DNA from: Xiphias gladius
Lineage: Eukaryota > Chordata > Actinopteri > Istiophoriformes > Xiphiidae
Assembly (NCBI RefSeq): GCF_016859285.1
Contig: NC_053405.1
Coordinates: 4,077,260-4,141,259 of the forward strand
Length of the DNA: 64,000 nucleotides
Direction of reading: 5' to 3'
The position numbers were made by a program, and so were the translations under genes. A model generated the notes under the pieces. That model made no database searches. It saw nothing but the letters and a program-made list of their open reading frames with translations, and had not been told where the DNA came from. This document shows positions 51,133-64,000 of the stretch, piece after piece; positions within the stretch are counted from its first letter, which is position 1; each line of letters begins with the position of its first letter.

Positions 51133-51175
<43 letters not shown>
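51071..51175. repeat. (CT)n-(CA)n microsatellite upstream of ahsg
   Basis: A CT tract (51071-51100) followed by about 35 CA units with a few interruptions. It lies 27-131 bases upstream (minus sense) of the ahsg TATA box. Confidence 0.95.
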
Positions 51176-51179
<4 letters not shown>

Positions 51180-54048
51180 TTCCCCTATCATGTCACCACA
51201 GGTAAATATAACCATTGACCCCCACACCCATCACAAAACACACGGCCCTATCAGGGAATGCTGCATCTGTAGATCTATCTGCCAGCCAATCAGCTACTGT
51301 ACAGGCTTGCACAATGGACCTTATCAGTTGGTAGATAATCAGCCCTGCAGTCCTACTCTCCAGTCTGAGATCAATAGATATAGGGTTGGAAGTCACTTGA
51401 TCCACTCTTGTCACTGACACTTCAGTTTTATCCAGGACTACGCTTAATTCTTGTTCTTGTTCCTGAGACCAGCTTTGCCAAGTTGCACTAATGCAGAAGT
51501 AAGTCATAATCTAAAAAAGTTAAAGAATGATGTAAAATAATCAAATCAATGATCAATAATCAAATCAACTATCTGGTCTGAGTCCATTCATACATCTCAC
51601 TCTACAACCAGCTAGCAGCTGACCAAAGCCGTATCACGTCGCCACTGTCAGCGTTTGATGAAGTGCCACCTCCAGGGTAAACAGGCCATGATTATATCAC
51701 ATCACAGCAGAGGGGAATGTAGCGGTAGTGACTTCAGACTCTCCATTGACTGGTGCACTTCTGTGAATTTAAAGGGGAATTTTTAAGAAATCTCCACGGC
51801 CTTCGGAAAATCACTGCAAATTCTGAGGAGGTGAACGTGAGCGTTGTTGTGTAACGTGGCTGCGCGCACAGACTCTGTAGCTACACAGGAGACGCTTAAC
51901 CCACAGCTACCAATCCCCCTTGACTCTAACGGACATGAACCGATGCAACACGCAGAGCAGGCTTAGAGGAAGTTGGCCCCCCAGTGTTTTCAAATACTTT
52001 ATGAAGGTAGCATACATAGTGGACATTTCAACACATTACTCTAGTAGAGCAACACGCTAACCCATCAGTTTGAGTGACTTATTCGCTGCATGTCCAGTGA
52101 CACCGTTCTTTGGTCGTGCAGGTACCCGTAGCAGTGCAGTGTACAGAACAGCAAAAAGTAAGCGTGCAGAGGTCCGAGTGGTCTCATTTCACCCTAGACT
52201 TTTTAACTATTTGACCACAATCTTTACTTAACCGTAACCAGCTACTTTTAGCTTTAGCGGCCGTGTGCAGATGTTGCAAGAATAATTATTTGAAACACCG
52301 TTTCACTGAACGTTAACCAAGGTGTGCAGAGTATCAAACAATCTGTTGTGCGAGTGATTCGTTTAAAGGGTCATTCTCACTCCATAAAATTCTTTGGACT
52401 GTGCGTTGGAGGCCGTGGGTATAAAATGCCCGCCGGATATAAGCAGCGGGCATGAACTGAGGCATACAACGCCTAGGCATATTTCTGAATTTTTACCCAA
52501 GTTAACTTCTGAAAGTCTTCGGTCGTCACCAATCAACATCTGTGCTTAAGGGAAAGAGAGGCTACTATTTTTGCAATAGTTGCTGGCAATCCAATAGTGA
52601 AACATGTCGACCTTTGTCATAACAAAATAAACAATCCATGCAATCACCAGGCTAAAATCAATATTTCTTGTGCAGTTGCTGTGTTGCAACTTCTATCTGG
52701 TACACTTACATAAGAACTGTTGGGACATGACTTCTCATACATACAGTACCAATCTGAATTAAGCGCTTAAGATTGGTTGGCAAAGCACAGATGGGGATCG
52801 CGATGGAGGTTATATTGTATGTGTGTCTCTGAGAATGAATGTATGGTGTGAACATTTTGTTACTCCACCATGAACTGGATTAGAACTAGAGAATATCACA
52901 AAAATTTAGAATTTGGTGCATTAGATAATTAGTTAAATACGTTTGAAAAACTTGAGAGTCAGGGTCAAGGAACTAGAACAAGCAAAACGCTTGTTCCTGA
53001 AATTCATTCCAGACCATAAGTTAACATGTCAACAGGCACACAACACTGCTGTTTTGTTTGAGAGAAAAACCAACAGTGACGCAGTTCTAATTCAAGCTGC
53101 AGGCTTAACACAACTGATAAAATTTAAGCTTATGCAAGGAAATGCCGTGTGCCAAAAAAAAGGCTCCTTTGAAAATGTTCCAATTAAAAATAGAAATTAA
53201 AAGTAGACTTGAAATTTGTAATTATTTCTGGTTTCAACTGCAAATGTGTTGTGTGTGCGGTGAGGGTTAGGCGATATTGGAAACTGTCCAGAGAATTGAA
53301 AATTGAAGTTGAGAATTGAAATCATTGGAGTTGAAGGTTGACATAGAGCATCTGGCCATTCAAAGTCTGGATCTCCACATATTTCCTTCACAAAAGGGTT
53401 TTGCACTCTCTCTACACATTGAATTCATAGTGGAAAAACACATATCTGTCACCTCTATTGCATTGGTGACTGTTGCTGCATCATACGTTTTTTTTTTTTT
53501 TTTTCTTAATTTATTTTTGGGATTTGCGAATGGTCAGGGGGTGAAATGAGTGAAATTGACCGCAGTAATGACTTCTAGTGGCCGTAGTAATTATTACGTA
53601 TGTCTGTGTGCTGTTGACAAGGCATTGTAGCTGCTCCTGATAATGCAAACACAGAGCACATAGTCACAACTAGTTTGAGCACAGACTTTGTGCAGGGTTA
53701 TGTACAGGATTGGGGTTCATTTTTTTAGCCACACTAGTGACTGTTGGTTGATCTGTTGGCTTAATAGTTTGGTCCAGATTGAAATGTCTCAACCTATGAT
53801 GAAAAGCAACACGGTAAATTTACTTGCAGACTGTACTTGGGAACAATTTTGAGGTACTTCTACTGTCTCGGTTAAATATAGGTTTCAATAGGGCAAAGAG
53901 CACTTTGGTAAAAAGGACAGAAGTGGCTCATGTCCTACCAAAATTATCTTTTTCAGATAAAGAGAGAAGAGAGAGTAAAGTTTGCTTTGAGAAAACATAC
54001 TGCTTGGCCTGTGACTGCAGGTCGTACATAGAGTAAAGAGAGGAATAG

Positions 54049-54193
54049 CAGTATATCTATATAAATATCTATATATATCTATATCTATATCTATCTATCT
54101 ATCTGTATATATACACATATATATATATATCTATATAAATATCTTTCTATATATATATATCTATATAAATATCTATATCTATATCTATATCTA

Positions 54194-54271
<78 letters not shown>
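54049..54271. repeat. AT-rich compound microsatellite
   Basis: Interleaved (TATC)n, (ATCTAT)n and (CT)n units, ending in about 30 AT units (54211-54271). Confidence 0.95.
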
Positions 54272-54273
<2 letters not shown>

Positions 54274-56272
54274 CATGAAAATCTATGACAAGTACATAAT
54301 CATAAGGTCGAAACTTAGTCAAGCAGTCCTTTCAGTTCCCAGAAACAATGGTTCAGTTCTCAGGGATTCAGTGTACCTGGTCTTATATCAGACACAAGGG
54401 GGTGCTACAGTATAATGCAACGTCAGACCGAAAAGGGGCTCTCGGTTTAGCTCACACACAGAGGTACTGAGTATGTTGTTTACCAGCCTGAGGTAATGCT
54501 GCAGGGGACGTTGAGGAGGCCCCGTCGGTTCAAAATGAACAAATTCAGAATAAGATGAGAATAACATGTAAATATAGACAGATAATACGACAGCAATGTA
54601 AACTGAAGATTCATATCAGAGGGCAGCAACCAGTGCAGGAGAAAGAGAACGAGTTAAGACGAGCGAAGCTGAGGAACAACTGTGGCTGTCGTGACACAGT
54701 CTATCTCATCTCACTTTCGGGTCTCGCTGCTCACGGGGGAAAATGTAAAAACCACTTTGGAGAGGCAGACCCGGATAGTTCCCGGTCTCACTTCTTATGG
54801 ATTAGGACATAATGCATTTGGAATTTCAGAGACTGCCACCCTGTAAGGCCAGTTTCATACTTTCAGAGGGTCAGAGTGACGTAAGTCTCATCGTCAGAGG
54901 GTGTGCGCGAGGCTCCGTGCGGACGCCCGTGTTTCCTCCGATTTGTCGTGACCGCTATGCTACAGGGGCACCAGCTGCACAAGGTCCGCACCAAGCGGAG
55001 TCCAGGTGGACTAGAAAGTGGTATAATAAGTACAACTTCGCGTCCATGGTGTCTGCAGCTGTACGCGCGCGCGTCCGTAGGGGAGTAGAGTCGAGGCTCA
55101 AAGAACGACCCCATGGGTCGTCTGAGCAAGCAGCTCATTACGAACCACGGTTACCTTTGTTGTTAGGCGGCTTCTAGTGGCCGCAGCAATGGTGAGAGGA
55201 GCAAAGGAGGAAGTCCGGTGACGTCGTATATAGCGTGACAAAGTCTGCATTAGGAGGTGGTTGGGGTGGATGGATGGGTCAACAAAAGACTGGACTTTCC
55301 CACAGGAGTCAAGTCATATTTTGGGGCTAACTTGGAGCTGCCTGTATATTCCTACCATCAATAGGTTGGTTACCGTAGTAATATATGCAGTTTTGTGTTT
55401 TTGTACTGGGCAAAAATAAAGGACCCAAAACTGTTCTTAAAAATCATACTTTACGACTTTTCAAACACGCCGTGTCTTTTCACATAAATCTCTTCTTGTT
55501 TACAGATGAGCTTTAGTCTAACAAGTGCAAACTGTCTCCCTATTACAAATTCTTCAGCCACGTAGCAATGACTTATTATGTAATGTACGTCACACGGCTG
55601 TGAAGTGGTGTAAAGAGGTCTATCGTTCATCTCTTCCCTGAGCAAATAATTATTTGTACTTTAATAAATCACAGCGAGCGGGCATCATAACCTCTATCTA
55701 ATTTCTTGGGGAAACATCGTAGTATTATTAAAGCACAGAGGCAATAATATACCTAAGATACTACTTTACTGACATTAGCTTAACACAACTCTCTATGGAA
55801 GCGATAATGCATGATGGGGCAATAATGAACGAGGTGGAGGTAAAGACCAAGCGTGTCCGTTATTTTTCTGCTTCACGCCACTGCAAAGTACGTGGTAACA
55901 TTTACCTCCTGCCTTCAACTAAATAATCTTCTGAGGTTAAACCGAATTTGTTCGTCGTCAGTTTAACCCACGGTTGGGTGGGTAACGTACCATTCAATAT
56001 ACCTCGTGCGCTGAGTATGTCCCATGCTTATCATCCTTTTCATGCGTATAATGTTAGATAAGAAAGTATGTGGGTAATAAGGGGTTTAGGTGGGTCTATC
56101 TTTGATGAACTGAGCTGCACATGTGATTACAGTTGCTGATGACAGTTTCCCATTGCCGCTCTGCGCTGACCCTCTGGGATCAAGGGTTCACTGAGCCGGT
56201 GGGCGAGTCCTCCCTCGAGGAGCTAGAGCACATGTCGCTGAGTGCTCTATACCATATGGCAAAACCATCCCC

Positions 56273-56403
<131 letters not shown>

Positions 56404-56657
56404 GCATACACACATACACGCACACACGCACACAAATCTCTAATTGGTGTTACACAAGATGTTGTTTTTTGATTGTTTCGGTGAAAAATGAGTAATGTGA
56501 TGTACATTACACCTGCTATTAGCGACTGGAGTGTGGCGTTCAGCGTGTTTAAACCACATACAAACGCTCAGCAGTCGAACAGGTGTGTACTGACGCTTGG
56601 GAATTTCCATGTTTGAAGAAAATATTGAGTTATCTTCACTCCAGTACTTTTACGTAG

Positions 56658-56935
56658 TCGCTCTCCCGTCTCTCTCTTTTTCTCTCGACCCAACCCTGCC
56701 GAGGCGGACGGCCTCCCCCCCAGAACCGGGCTCTGTTCGAGGTTTTATACCTGTTAAAAGTGAGTTTTTCCTCGCCGCCGTCGCCAAGTGCTCGCTGATG
56801 GGGGAAGGCTGGGTCTCTGTAAATGATGTAATAAAGAGAACGGTCTAGACCTGCTCTAAATGAAAAGTGACCTGAGGTAACTTGTATAGTGATTTGGCAC
56901 TATATAAATAAAACTGACCGGATTTGACTTGACTT
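56658..56935 (+). mobile_element. L2-type LINE 3' UTR and tail
   Basis: Matches the 3' end of abundant fish L2-like retrotransposons in order: a CT-rich stretch, gccgaggcggacggcc, cctgttaaaagtgagttttt, gctgatgggggaaggctggg, tctctgtaaatgatgtaata, ggtctagacctgctctaaat, tgatttggcactatataaat. It ends with a diverged gacttgactt tail. It is 5'-truncated with no coding sequence. Confidence 0.8.
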
Positions 56936-57888
56936 TAGCAGCTACACCCTTTAAAGCTAATTCGACACAGAATCACATGGCGGAAACCTACTGCTGTACG
57001 GCTTTATGTAAGTTTGAAGTTTACAGTGGCGGTCTGATTTAAATGAACCTTGTAAGCAGAGATTTTTGTTAATTTTACTGTTTATAAATTCCTACTGACC
57101 CTGAATTATTACGTAACAAAACATAGATCTTCCTTCTGCAGCACAGAGTGAGGATCCTAAACCCCCCCAAAAAATGCAGCTGAATTGTGTGGGAAAAAAC
57201 TTGTTTAAGTTTGTTTTTCAAGCATGTTGAAGCTTTTTTTACATCTTAAAATGCAATCCCAAATGAATTCTACCCTGGTGTCTGAAATGCTCTTGTCCTT
57301 GCCCTTAAGTGTGAGGTTGGCCAACAGTTTGTGGCCTGAAATAGCATTTTCCATGACAAAGAAAGAAAGACGACATCTCTGCCTGCGGCCTGACTGCAGC
57401 CCAAATTACACACCTTGTGACCAGCTATGGAGGAGTTGGTGTAACCATTTAATTGGCAGCGAATGGACAGACAACAAACACACACACACACCCACCCACG
57501 TGCGCGCGTGCGCACACACAATAACGCACTCTCTGACACACGAACATAACCACAATGGAAATTTGCGCATGAGAAATCAAATTTCACAGCTTTTTGAATC
57601 CCCACATGAAGACTGACAGGTGATGTTTACTGGACAGAAACATGAATACATTGTGCAGAAAAGGGCCAATTCAAAATGTTTCAGTTGTGTCTAAGTGGGT
57701 GAACCCATTAACAATCGTTATGTGAGTGAGGATGATTAACGGGATAACACTTTATTATTAACACATTGATAACGGATGATTTTAAACCATCAATATTTAT
57801 TGGATTGTATACTTGAATTGTGAGTAAGCGGAACCCAACTAGAAGTTAAAGATGCTAGCACATGTAGAGATACCGTATACACAGACAC

Positions 57889-58961
57889 ATACACTCACTT
57901 ACTTACTCAGCACCTGTACACCTGCTTATTCATGCAAATATCCAATCACGTGGCAGCAGTGCAATGCATACGCCATGCAGATACAGGTCAGGAGCTTCAG
58001 TTACTGTTCACATCAAACACCAGAATGGGGGAAAAAAATGTGGTCTCTGTGACTTTGACCGGGGCACGATTGTTGGAGCCAAACAGCAGAGAAAGCTTTT
58101 TTTTAGAGAAAACGTCTCACAAACTTGGCTGGCTGGCTGGCTACAACAAACAGCACGTCGTCAGGTTTCCTCCTGTAAGTCAAGAACATCAATCTGAGGA
58201 CAGTGTCAATAACTGGACAGATGAAGACTGGAAAAACGTAGCCTGGTCCGATGAATCTGGATCTGAGGCACTCAGATGGTAGGGTCAGAAGTTGGTATCG
58301 GCAGCATGAATCCAGGGGACCAACCTGCCGTGTGTCAACAGTCCAGTCCGGTGGTGGTGCTGTAATGGTGTGGGGAAGGTTTTCATGCCACAGTTTGGTC
58401 CCCTTAATACCAGTCAATCGAGATGTGAATGCCACAGCTTATCTGAGTATTGTTGCTGACCACGTGCTTCCCTTTAGGGCCACAATTTACCACCAGATCT
58501 CAAATCAACAGAACACCTTTAGGATGTGGTAGAACGGGTGATTCGCAGCATAAATGTGTAACTGACTCATCTGCGGAAACTATGAAGAAGAATCCATTAT
58601 TGTCCCAGTATGTTTTGTTTTTGACCTCTGCTGTTAACCCATCTGTAAGTAGTGAATACACACAAGCACGGAGCAGCGAGCAGCTACTTTGCAGCATTTC
58701 CCCCCAGTGTTAATTTACTCCCTCATCCATCTTTCTCCCTGCTGGTCCGGGGATTTGAACTGCTGACCTTTCAGTCCCAAGGCCACTTCTCTAAACTTTA
58801 GGCCACGGCTGCCCCACTGTGAGCAAACAGGTCAACGTGGACCAGAATGTTTCCGACATCCTGTTGAATCCATGCCATGAAGAACTGAGGCTGTTTGAGA
58901 GCAAAAGGGAGCCCCCACCCGGTATTATTATGGTGTTCCTGATAAAGTGCTCGGTGAGTGT
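57889..58961 (+). mobile_element. Defective Tc1-like transposon (with nested SINE)
   Basis: The right end reads gataaagtgctcggtgagtg then TA. The left end starts TACACTCAC but has lost part of the inverted repeat before cacctgtacacctgcttatt. The decayed transposase reads DFDRGTIVGA, then after a large internal deletion WTDEDWKNVAWSDES, then LRHSDGRVRSWYRQHESRGP, GGGAVMVWGRFSCHSL and NATAYLSIVADHVLPF in shifting frames. The 3' coding part resumes after a SINE at about 58817 (ttgaatccatgccatgaaga). Several frameshifts and the missing middle make it non-autonomous. Confidence 0.85.
58582..58816 (-). repeat. tRNA-derived SINE inserted in the Tc1-like element
   Basis: Read on the minus strand from 58816: GGCAGCCGTGGCCTAAAGTT gives the A box, GGTCAGCAGTTCAAATCC gives the B box, then the typical body gctgctcgctgctccgtgct, tgtgtgtattcact and gatgggttaacagcagaggt. 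Tc1 sequence resumes on both sides. It differs from the SINE family at 34.2 and 35.6 kb. Confidence 0.75.
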
Positions 58962-58969
58962 AACGTATA

Positions 58970-61900
58970 TTTCCTGAGTTTGTAGCTTGGAGCGGCTGCA
59001 ACTGCATTTCATTGTGCAATCCTGTATTGCACAATGAAAATAAAGCTGAATGTTGAACCCTTGCAGTTTGACTCTAAAAGCCCGGCTACACCAACATTTT
59101 AAACAAAAAGATTTGACGGGAAATTGATTACATGCAGTGGAATCGCAGCAAGTGTCCTCACAATCTGTTCAAATCTTTGACATCGAGTTCAGCGCTGGTG
59201 ACCCCAATCACTGCTTATGGATTGTGTTGCACCATCCATTTTTATATAACCCTCCTCTGAGCGTAAACTGCAATTTTGTAATCAATGGCAAAGCAACAGG
59301 TAGTCACCGTCATGTCTCGGTCATGTCTCCTTGTACCAGTTAAAATCCAAACAGCTGGGTTTTGGATGGGCTGTAGGAGAGAGGTTGTTTTTTACCGATG
59401 CCGGAGAGCAGTAAGTTACACTAATCTAATCGATTGGTAATTAAAGTGTGGATAACAGCTTCCAAATCATCCCACTGAAGTTCCACTTGCAAACTACAGC
59501 TTTGTGTTTTAAAGGTTGGTCGATATACAGCCCTTTGCGAGCAATGGCAACTTCTGTTTCCTTGCTTTGTGGTACACAGGGTGTATACATGTCTCACTTG
59601 GGTTTAGGCTGGATAACTATCACACCCACATACACAATGCATCATTAGCCGTTTACTTTCTTTCAGGAACCCTGGGGATATTTGCCACTGATACGGTATA
59701 TTGCACTCAAAAGCAGAAATACAAGGTCTGACAGGTTGTCTACTGATGTTAAAAACAAGTTGGATGCGTAGTAAACCACATTATCACAATAAGCAGTGGA
59801 TCCTTTTTTCTCTCTGTCACACGAGACCCTGACGTTTGTTATTACACAGAGCATCCTCCAGTACAACAGCTGTGCAGCGGTGGCCTGTGGCTATGACACG
59901 GGCGTCTGCTGGTCACATTGCGACGCCCGAAAACACTTACAGGCCGTCCGCAGACTCAGAGTCCTAGAGTGTGTCTCTAGAGGGACCCATGGTCAATCTG
60001 TGTCTGACTGTAATAGTCATTGTTTATATGACACAACCACAGATGTAATGAAATCTATAGAAAGATGGTATGTGTGTCTATGTCTGTGCATACTACATTA
60101 TACGGCAGTGACTGCTTTATGAACCATTGAATTGTAATCATCAGGTCAAGCACAATGACGAACAATAATCACCTGCAGAGCTCGATTTTTGCAATGTAAT
60201 AAATGTAGCAATCACTAGATCATTATGGCAGGTTTCAAATCACCAAAACAAATTATTTATGTAGGAGTATTTGTAAAGTTGTTCTGAGAGCACTTTTCGG
60301 GTTTTTAACTGACTTCCTCAACTGGTAATTTAAACATTTCTGTAACAGATGGAGAGAGTTGTGGTGAATGGACTATTCAGGGGCAACACATGTGAGAGGC
60401 CTCAAGTCCGCCGGAACCAATTCTGTGCTGAAGTCGGGCTTTGCTAAACACAAACAACAGATGTTAGGTGTCAAGCGCAGGCCAACAAGGCGCCATGATT
60501 AAAAGAAGAATGATCTTATCTAAAGGTAGGGGAGGTTTTGGAATTTATAGTTTGTTTCTTTTATTTGCAAGCCAGGTTAAGTGGGCATGGGAAACATCAC
60601 AGGGTAGACAAGGGTTCAGTGTTTTTTCAATGCTGCTTTTTTTCTTTTTTAACGAGAGGGTGGCAGCAATGCGTCTTGTGAGATTTTTGAAAATCCGACA
60701 AAAGCGAGTCCGGTACATGTCATTTTAAATTTGAGAGGGCTGTAAAAGAGCTGTGAAGTGAAAGTAGCTTAGCCTTACTGGGGTTGACGATGAAATTTTA
60801 ATTCAAGCATCAAGCCAAAAATGGAAAAGCATGTCCTTGTATACATGTATCTATCAGCATTACAGTGTTTGTCATAGGGTCAGTGTGGCCCCAATTAAGC
60901 CAGGTATTCATGAACTCTAGACGAGGAACCAAACACTCTGCAGAGCACTTAATCTCCCTCCAAAGCCATATAAACACACAAAAATGCTCTTACACACTAC
61001 ATGCAGGCAACTCACTCAGCGTCAAGCACATAAACACAACGCTGATTCAAGCATGCACAAACACACACAACCCAGTAACGCATCCATCATTGCGCTGTCA
61101 CCGCGTTTGATCAAAGCTGTGAACGTGGCCACCCAACAACAGCGGTTCTGATAGGTATCTGAACTTGCATGCTGTTCCACACGTAGCCTCATCACAGCTC
61201 ATTATGGACCGTCAGGAATGACTTACCGACGAGCACTATAAACAATCACCCCAGTAGCCTTCTCTCCTCTTCTGCAGCAATACCATGTGTTCTGTGCTAG
61301 GGGTCATTTAGCTGAAGCTGGAAAAGTCTGTGTCTTTGTTTGGGTTCGATATGCTAAAATTGCTATGGCTCGAGGCGTATAATGAAAGCTGTCTTTACGG
61401 TAATCCCTGAGCAACCCTTAATCATTGGAGCCGGCCGGTGTTTAAACTGTCATGCAAGACAAAACTCCTCAAAGTTACCGTATGTGATGTTTTAATAAAA
61501 CAACTGCTCTCGTCCTGTCTATGTCCTCATGTGGAGAGGTTGGGGTGCGGGAGCCCGAGTGGTGTGAGACGCGGGAGCCTCGGTCGACCTGAAACTGCAG
61601 CAGTCTACATTTGCTGCTGCCAAACAAGAAAGGATGGATCAGACAAAGAAACTGTAGTTAGCATGTGGTGCTAGACAGTCTAAAGGAACAGCGTCACCTA
61701 AAGACACTCAAAATCCATCAGTCAAAAATCCCCTGATGTTAAAGTGCTGGACTACCGCACAGAGAAAAAGCGATGACAACACGTAACAACACCACAACTA
61801 GCAGCCGGTGACCAGCCAAGTTTAAGACATTAAACAACTTTATTGAATTATCAAAAAATAAAAGTTCCTATATCCCTAAATCCTAAATAAATGAATAACA

Positions 61901-64000
61901 TCAAGAGCTCTCATATTAGAAATTTATATTCACAGTATTAGCCAGTCCAATGGACGGACGACAAGCTAATAAGCAGATGGCAGACAAAGTTAAAATTTGT
62001 TTTTAGTTACACTAGTGGTGTAACTTTAGGGATGAAAATCAGTCCACTACTTTTTCTTCAGTAATTACTACAATATTTTTGTAAAAATATTCAAGGTCCT
62101 GTTAAATTTCTCCTGACTTTTGGTCCTTTGCCACCAAGTCATCTGAACATCTGCTAGACGGATAAGCAAAATCCATTCGTGGTTCTCAAACAATGTAGCC
62201 AAATAACCTTGGTGATCCCCTAACTTTTCCCTCCAGTGCCACTGTGAGGTTGACAATTCTGGTTTTAAGTGAAATGTTGAGACCACTGTTGGATAGATCG
62301 CTGTAGAATTCGGTACAGACATTGATATTCCCCACAGGATGAACTGTAATAGCTTGCTTACATTTAGCTCAAGAGCCCCGCACCAGGTTGTTTACCTGCG
62401 GGTCTCCACCGAATTATTCATTCACGAGTTTGGGCACGTGTAAACGTGAGCTAAATGCAGGCGTAATAAACGTGAGAATGAAAGAATAAAACAGAAAACC
62501 CAAATGAGTGTAAACAGAACCAACGTAATTTTTATCAAGAATCATTGGCCGCTATATGACAACCTCTCACCCTTCAATTCATCATCATTACCGAACTGAG
62601 AATGCAGCTGACTGATAGCAGAAGCCAGTCACTTTGGATATGAGGACAGATGATTACTGCAAACTTGGTAATCTCTGGGTCACTTTGCATTAGATCAGCG
62701 GGTGCCTTGCACATCTGAACGGGACAGTATATCACGCAAAACGGCAGGTAACCTCGGACCAGCCATCATGCAAACCCTGCTTAAAAACAATCTGGATGAA
62801 TTTTAAAGTGCGTGACTGCGAAGCCTCCATGTTTAATCAGCATTACAGGTACGGATTATGTTGCAGGACTTATAGTATATTAACAGGTTGGGTCGAAACC
62901 AGATTTGATTTATCATTCTGTAATTATGGGTAACAGGTTGGTTTCCGGTTTTTCGAGCCGTGTGCGGGTTGGACCCCATGACCCAATGACCCAAACTGGA
63001 CCCTTGCAGGACTAGGACTCGGGCTCAAAGTGCAGCCTCACAGAGCCGCTGGTGTGGCTTATTTTTGTTGTTATTTATTACACATGTGCAGTATGATGTA
63101 ATTCAACCCCTGCAATGAATTCTACCTTTGTGAATCTTATAATATTCTTTAAAGTATTCTCTAAAATTTGGTTCATCTCATGTATATAATTAGTGGATTG
63201 GATTGCTCAGTTGTACCTAATGAAGGAATTAGTCAGTGTTGTTGGTGTAGTGGGCGTGAGAGTTTTAGGTACTTGTTTCACACCAAGTCAGGAAGCAGAG
63301 GTCCTCTGTGCCTGTGGCCCCTCCCTCTGGCCATTGCAACCCTCTTCCTTGCTCACACTTTTTAATCTCATGAACACACTATCTGTTCCTCATCCAAGAG
63401 AGGGTAAAGGTGTTCGAATGGAGAGATGTATTGACCATGTTGTCATGATAGAGCTGTCACCCCGAGGCAGAGAGGGGATGATGAAATGCACCCTGCTCCG
63501 CTGCACCTACCTGGTGAGTCATAAGTGGGATGACACCTAGGGTAAATGGATCTATCCATCTTATCACTGATTTCGGTTCAGGTTAAGGACACTGTTCATA
63601 TGGTTACGTCCTACTATTATGTTTGAACATAAACAGGATATTTTGAAAGTTGAGGTAAATGCAGAATCCAAATGTGAACCGGGATACGCTTCCCGCCATT
63701 GCTTTCGGTTTTCTCAATAGCTTATTGAAAAAGGAGCACAGTAAAAAAGACAGGTCCAAAGGTAATAATGGTATCAGACTGGAACTGCTTGCTCCCCTCC
63801 ACATCCATGATCTCCACAGAGTGTCTCTCCAGATGACAGATGAAGCTCTTAACCACATGAGAGATGCAATTATCCTTTGCTAACTGTCCTCTTCCAAACT
63901 GATGGGAATGAAATAGATGGCTTCTGGAGGGCTCTGCTGTCCTTCCTCTGAGGAGTTGTGAGATCTGCGAGGTTAGGGCTTATTCCCTGTCATCTGATGT
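58970..64000. other. Intergenic, no gene recognised
   Basis: Open frames here are short and resemble no protein family I recognise. At 58985-59055 an ATTGTGCAAT...AATAAAGCTGAAT string resembles the 3' tail of fish LINE/SINE elements. Fragments of a dispersed repeat are at 62065-62365. The remainder appears unique and AT-rich. Confidence 0.45.
62065..62365 (+). repeat. Dispersed teleost repeat with internal tandem units
   Basis: Contains ccttggtgatcccctaactt, ccagtgccactgtgaggttg, ggttttaagtgaaatgttga and aattcggtacagacattgat, strings of a very common fish repeat whose unit (gtgatcccctgactttt...) recurs in tandem. Two diverged units are visible here. A further fragment (gcagcctcacagagccgctg) lies at about 63033-63052. 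An 84-codon open frame on the minus strand across it is a shadow. Confidence 0.55.

Noticed and set aside
54091-54276. Ile/Tyr/Arg repeat frame on the minus strand
   Set aside because: It is a translation of the AT-rich microsatellite.
61845-61870. AATAAA on the minus strand (caataaagttgttt) as the 3' end of a gene
   Set aside because: No coding exon could be found at higher coordinates on that strand; AATAAA is frequent in AT-rich DNA.
62068-62322. 84-codon frame on the minus strand
   Set aside because: It is antisense to a known type of dispersed fish repeat.

Overview
This is vertebrate, almost certainly teleost fish, nuclear DNA. It has intron-split genes with GT/AG junctions, a eukaryotic tRNA gene, many CA/GT microsatellites, and decayed transposons of kinds typical of fish (Tc1-like elements, L2/Rex-like LINE pieces, tRNA-derived SINEs, a MITE, a probable hAT remnant). 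No operon, CRISPR array, phage or virus gene was seen. The species is not identifiable from the window.

Three protein-coding genes and one tRNA gene are supported, all on the minus strand. In transcription order they are: an ahsg/fetuin-A-like gene (coding 51003 to 46306, 7 exons, 508 aa, with a long histidine-rich C-terminal exon); fetub/fetuin-B (43854 to 40664, 7 exons, 344 aa); tRNA-His(GTG) at 39912-39841; and the first two coding exons of nos1ap (32342-32238 and 31689-31618). From 31617 to position 1 nothing resembling nos1ap exon 3 was found, so this stretch is read as its very large second intron, running off the window.

The two fetuin genes are tandem paralogues. Each has seven coding exons, identical intron phases (0,0,1,0,0,0), two cystatin-type domains and a CPDCP motif. 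Fetuins are liver-secreted plasma glycoproteins: fetuin-A binds mineral and metal ions, and fetuin-B inhibits astacin-family metalloproteases. Nos1ap is an intracellular PTB-domain adaptor of neuronal nitric oxide synthase and has no evident functional link to its neighbours.

Layout: 1-31617 nos1ap intron 2, with LINE, Tc1, MITE and hAT debris and a dispersed repeat present in at least five copies; 31618-32342 nos1ap exons 1-2; 32343-39822 upstream region with two SINE copies; 39823-39912 tRNA-His with its terminator; 40364-43967 fetub; 43968-46088 intergenic; 46089-51044 ahsg; 51045-64000 intergenic, with a long CA array, an AT-rich array, an L2-type LINE 3' tail, a Tc1 element carrying a nested SINE, and unrecognised sequence. 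Exon coordinates were derived by hand from translation, splice signals and reading-frame continuity. Repeat calls rest on remembered family sequences and have soft edges.
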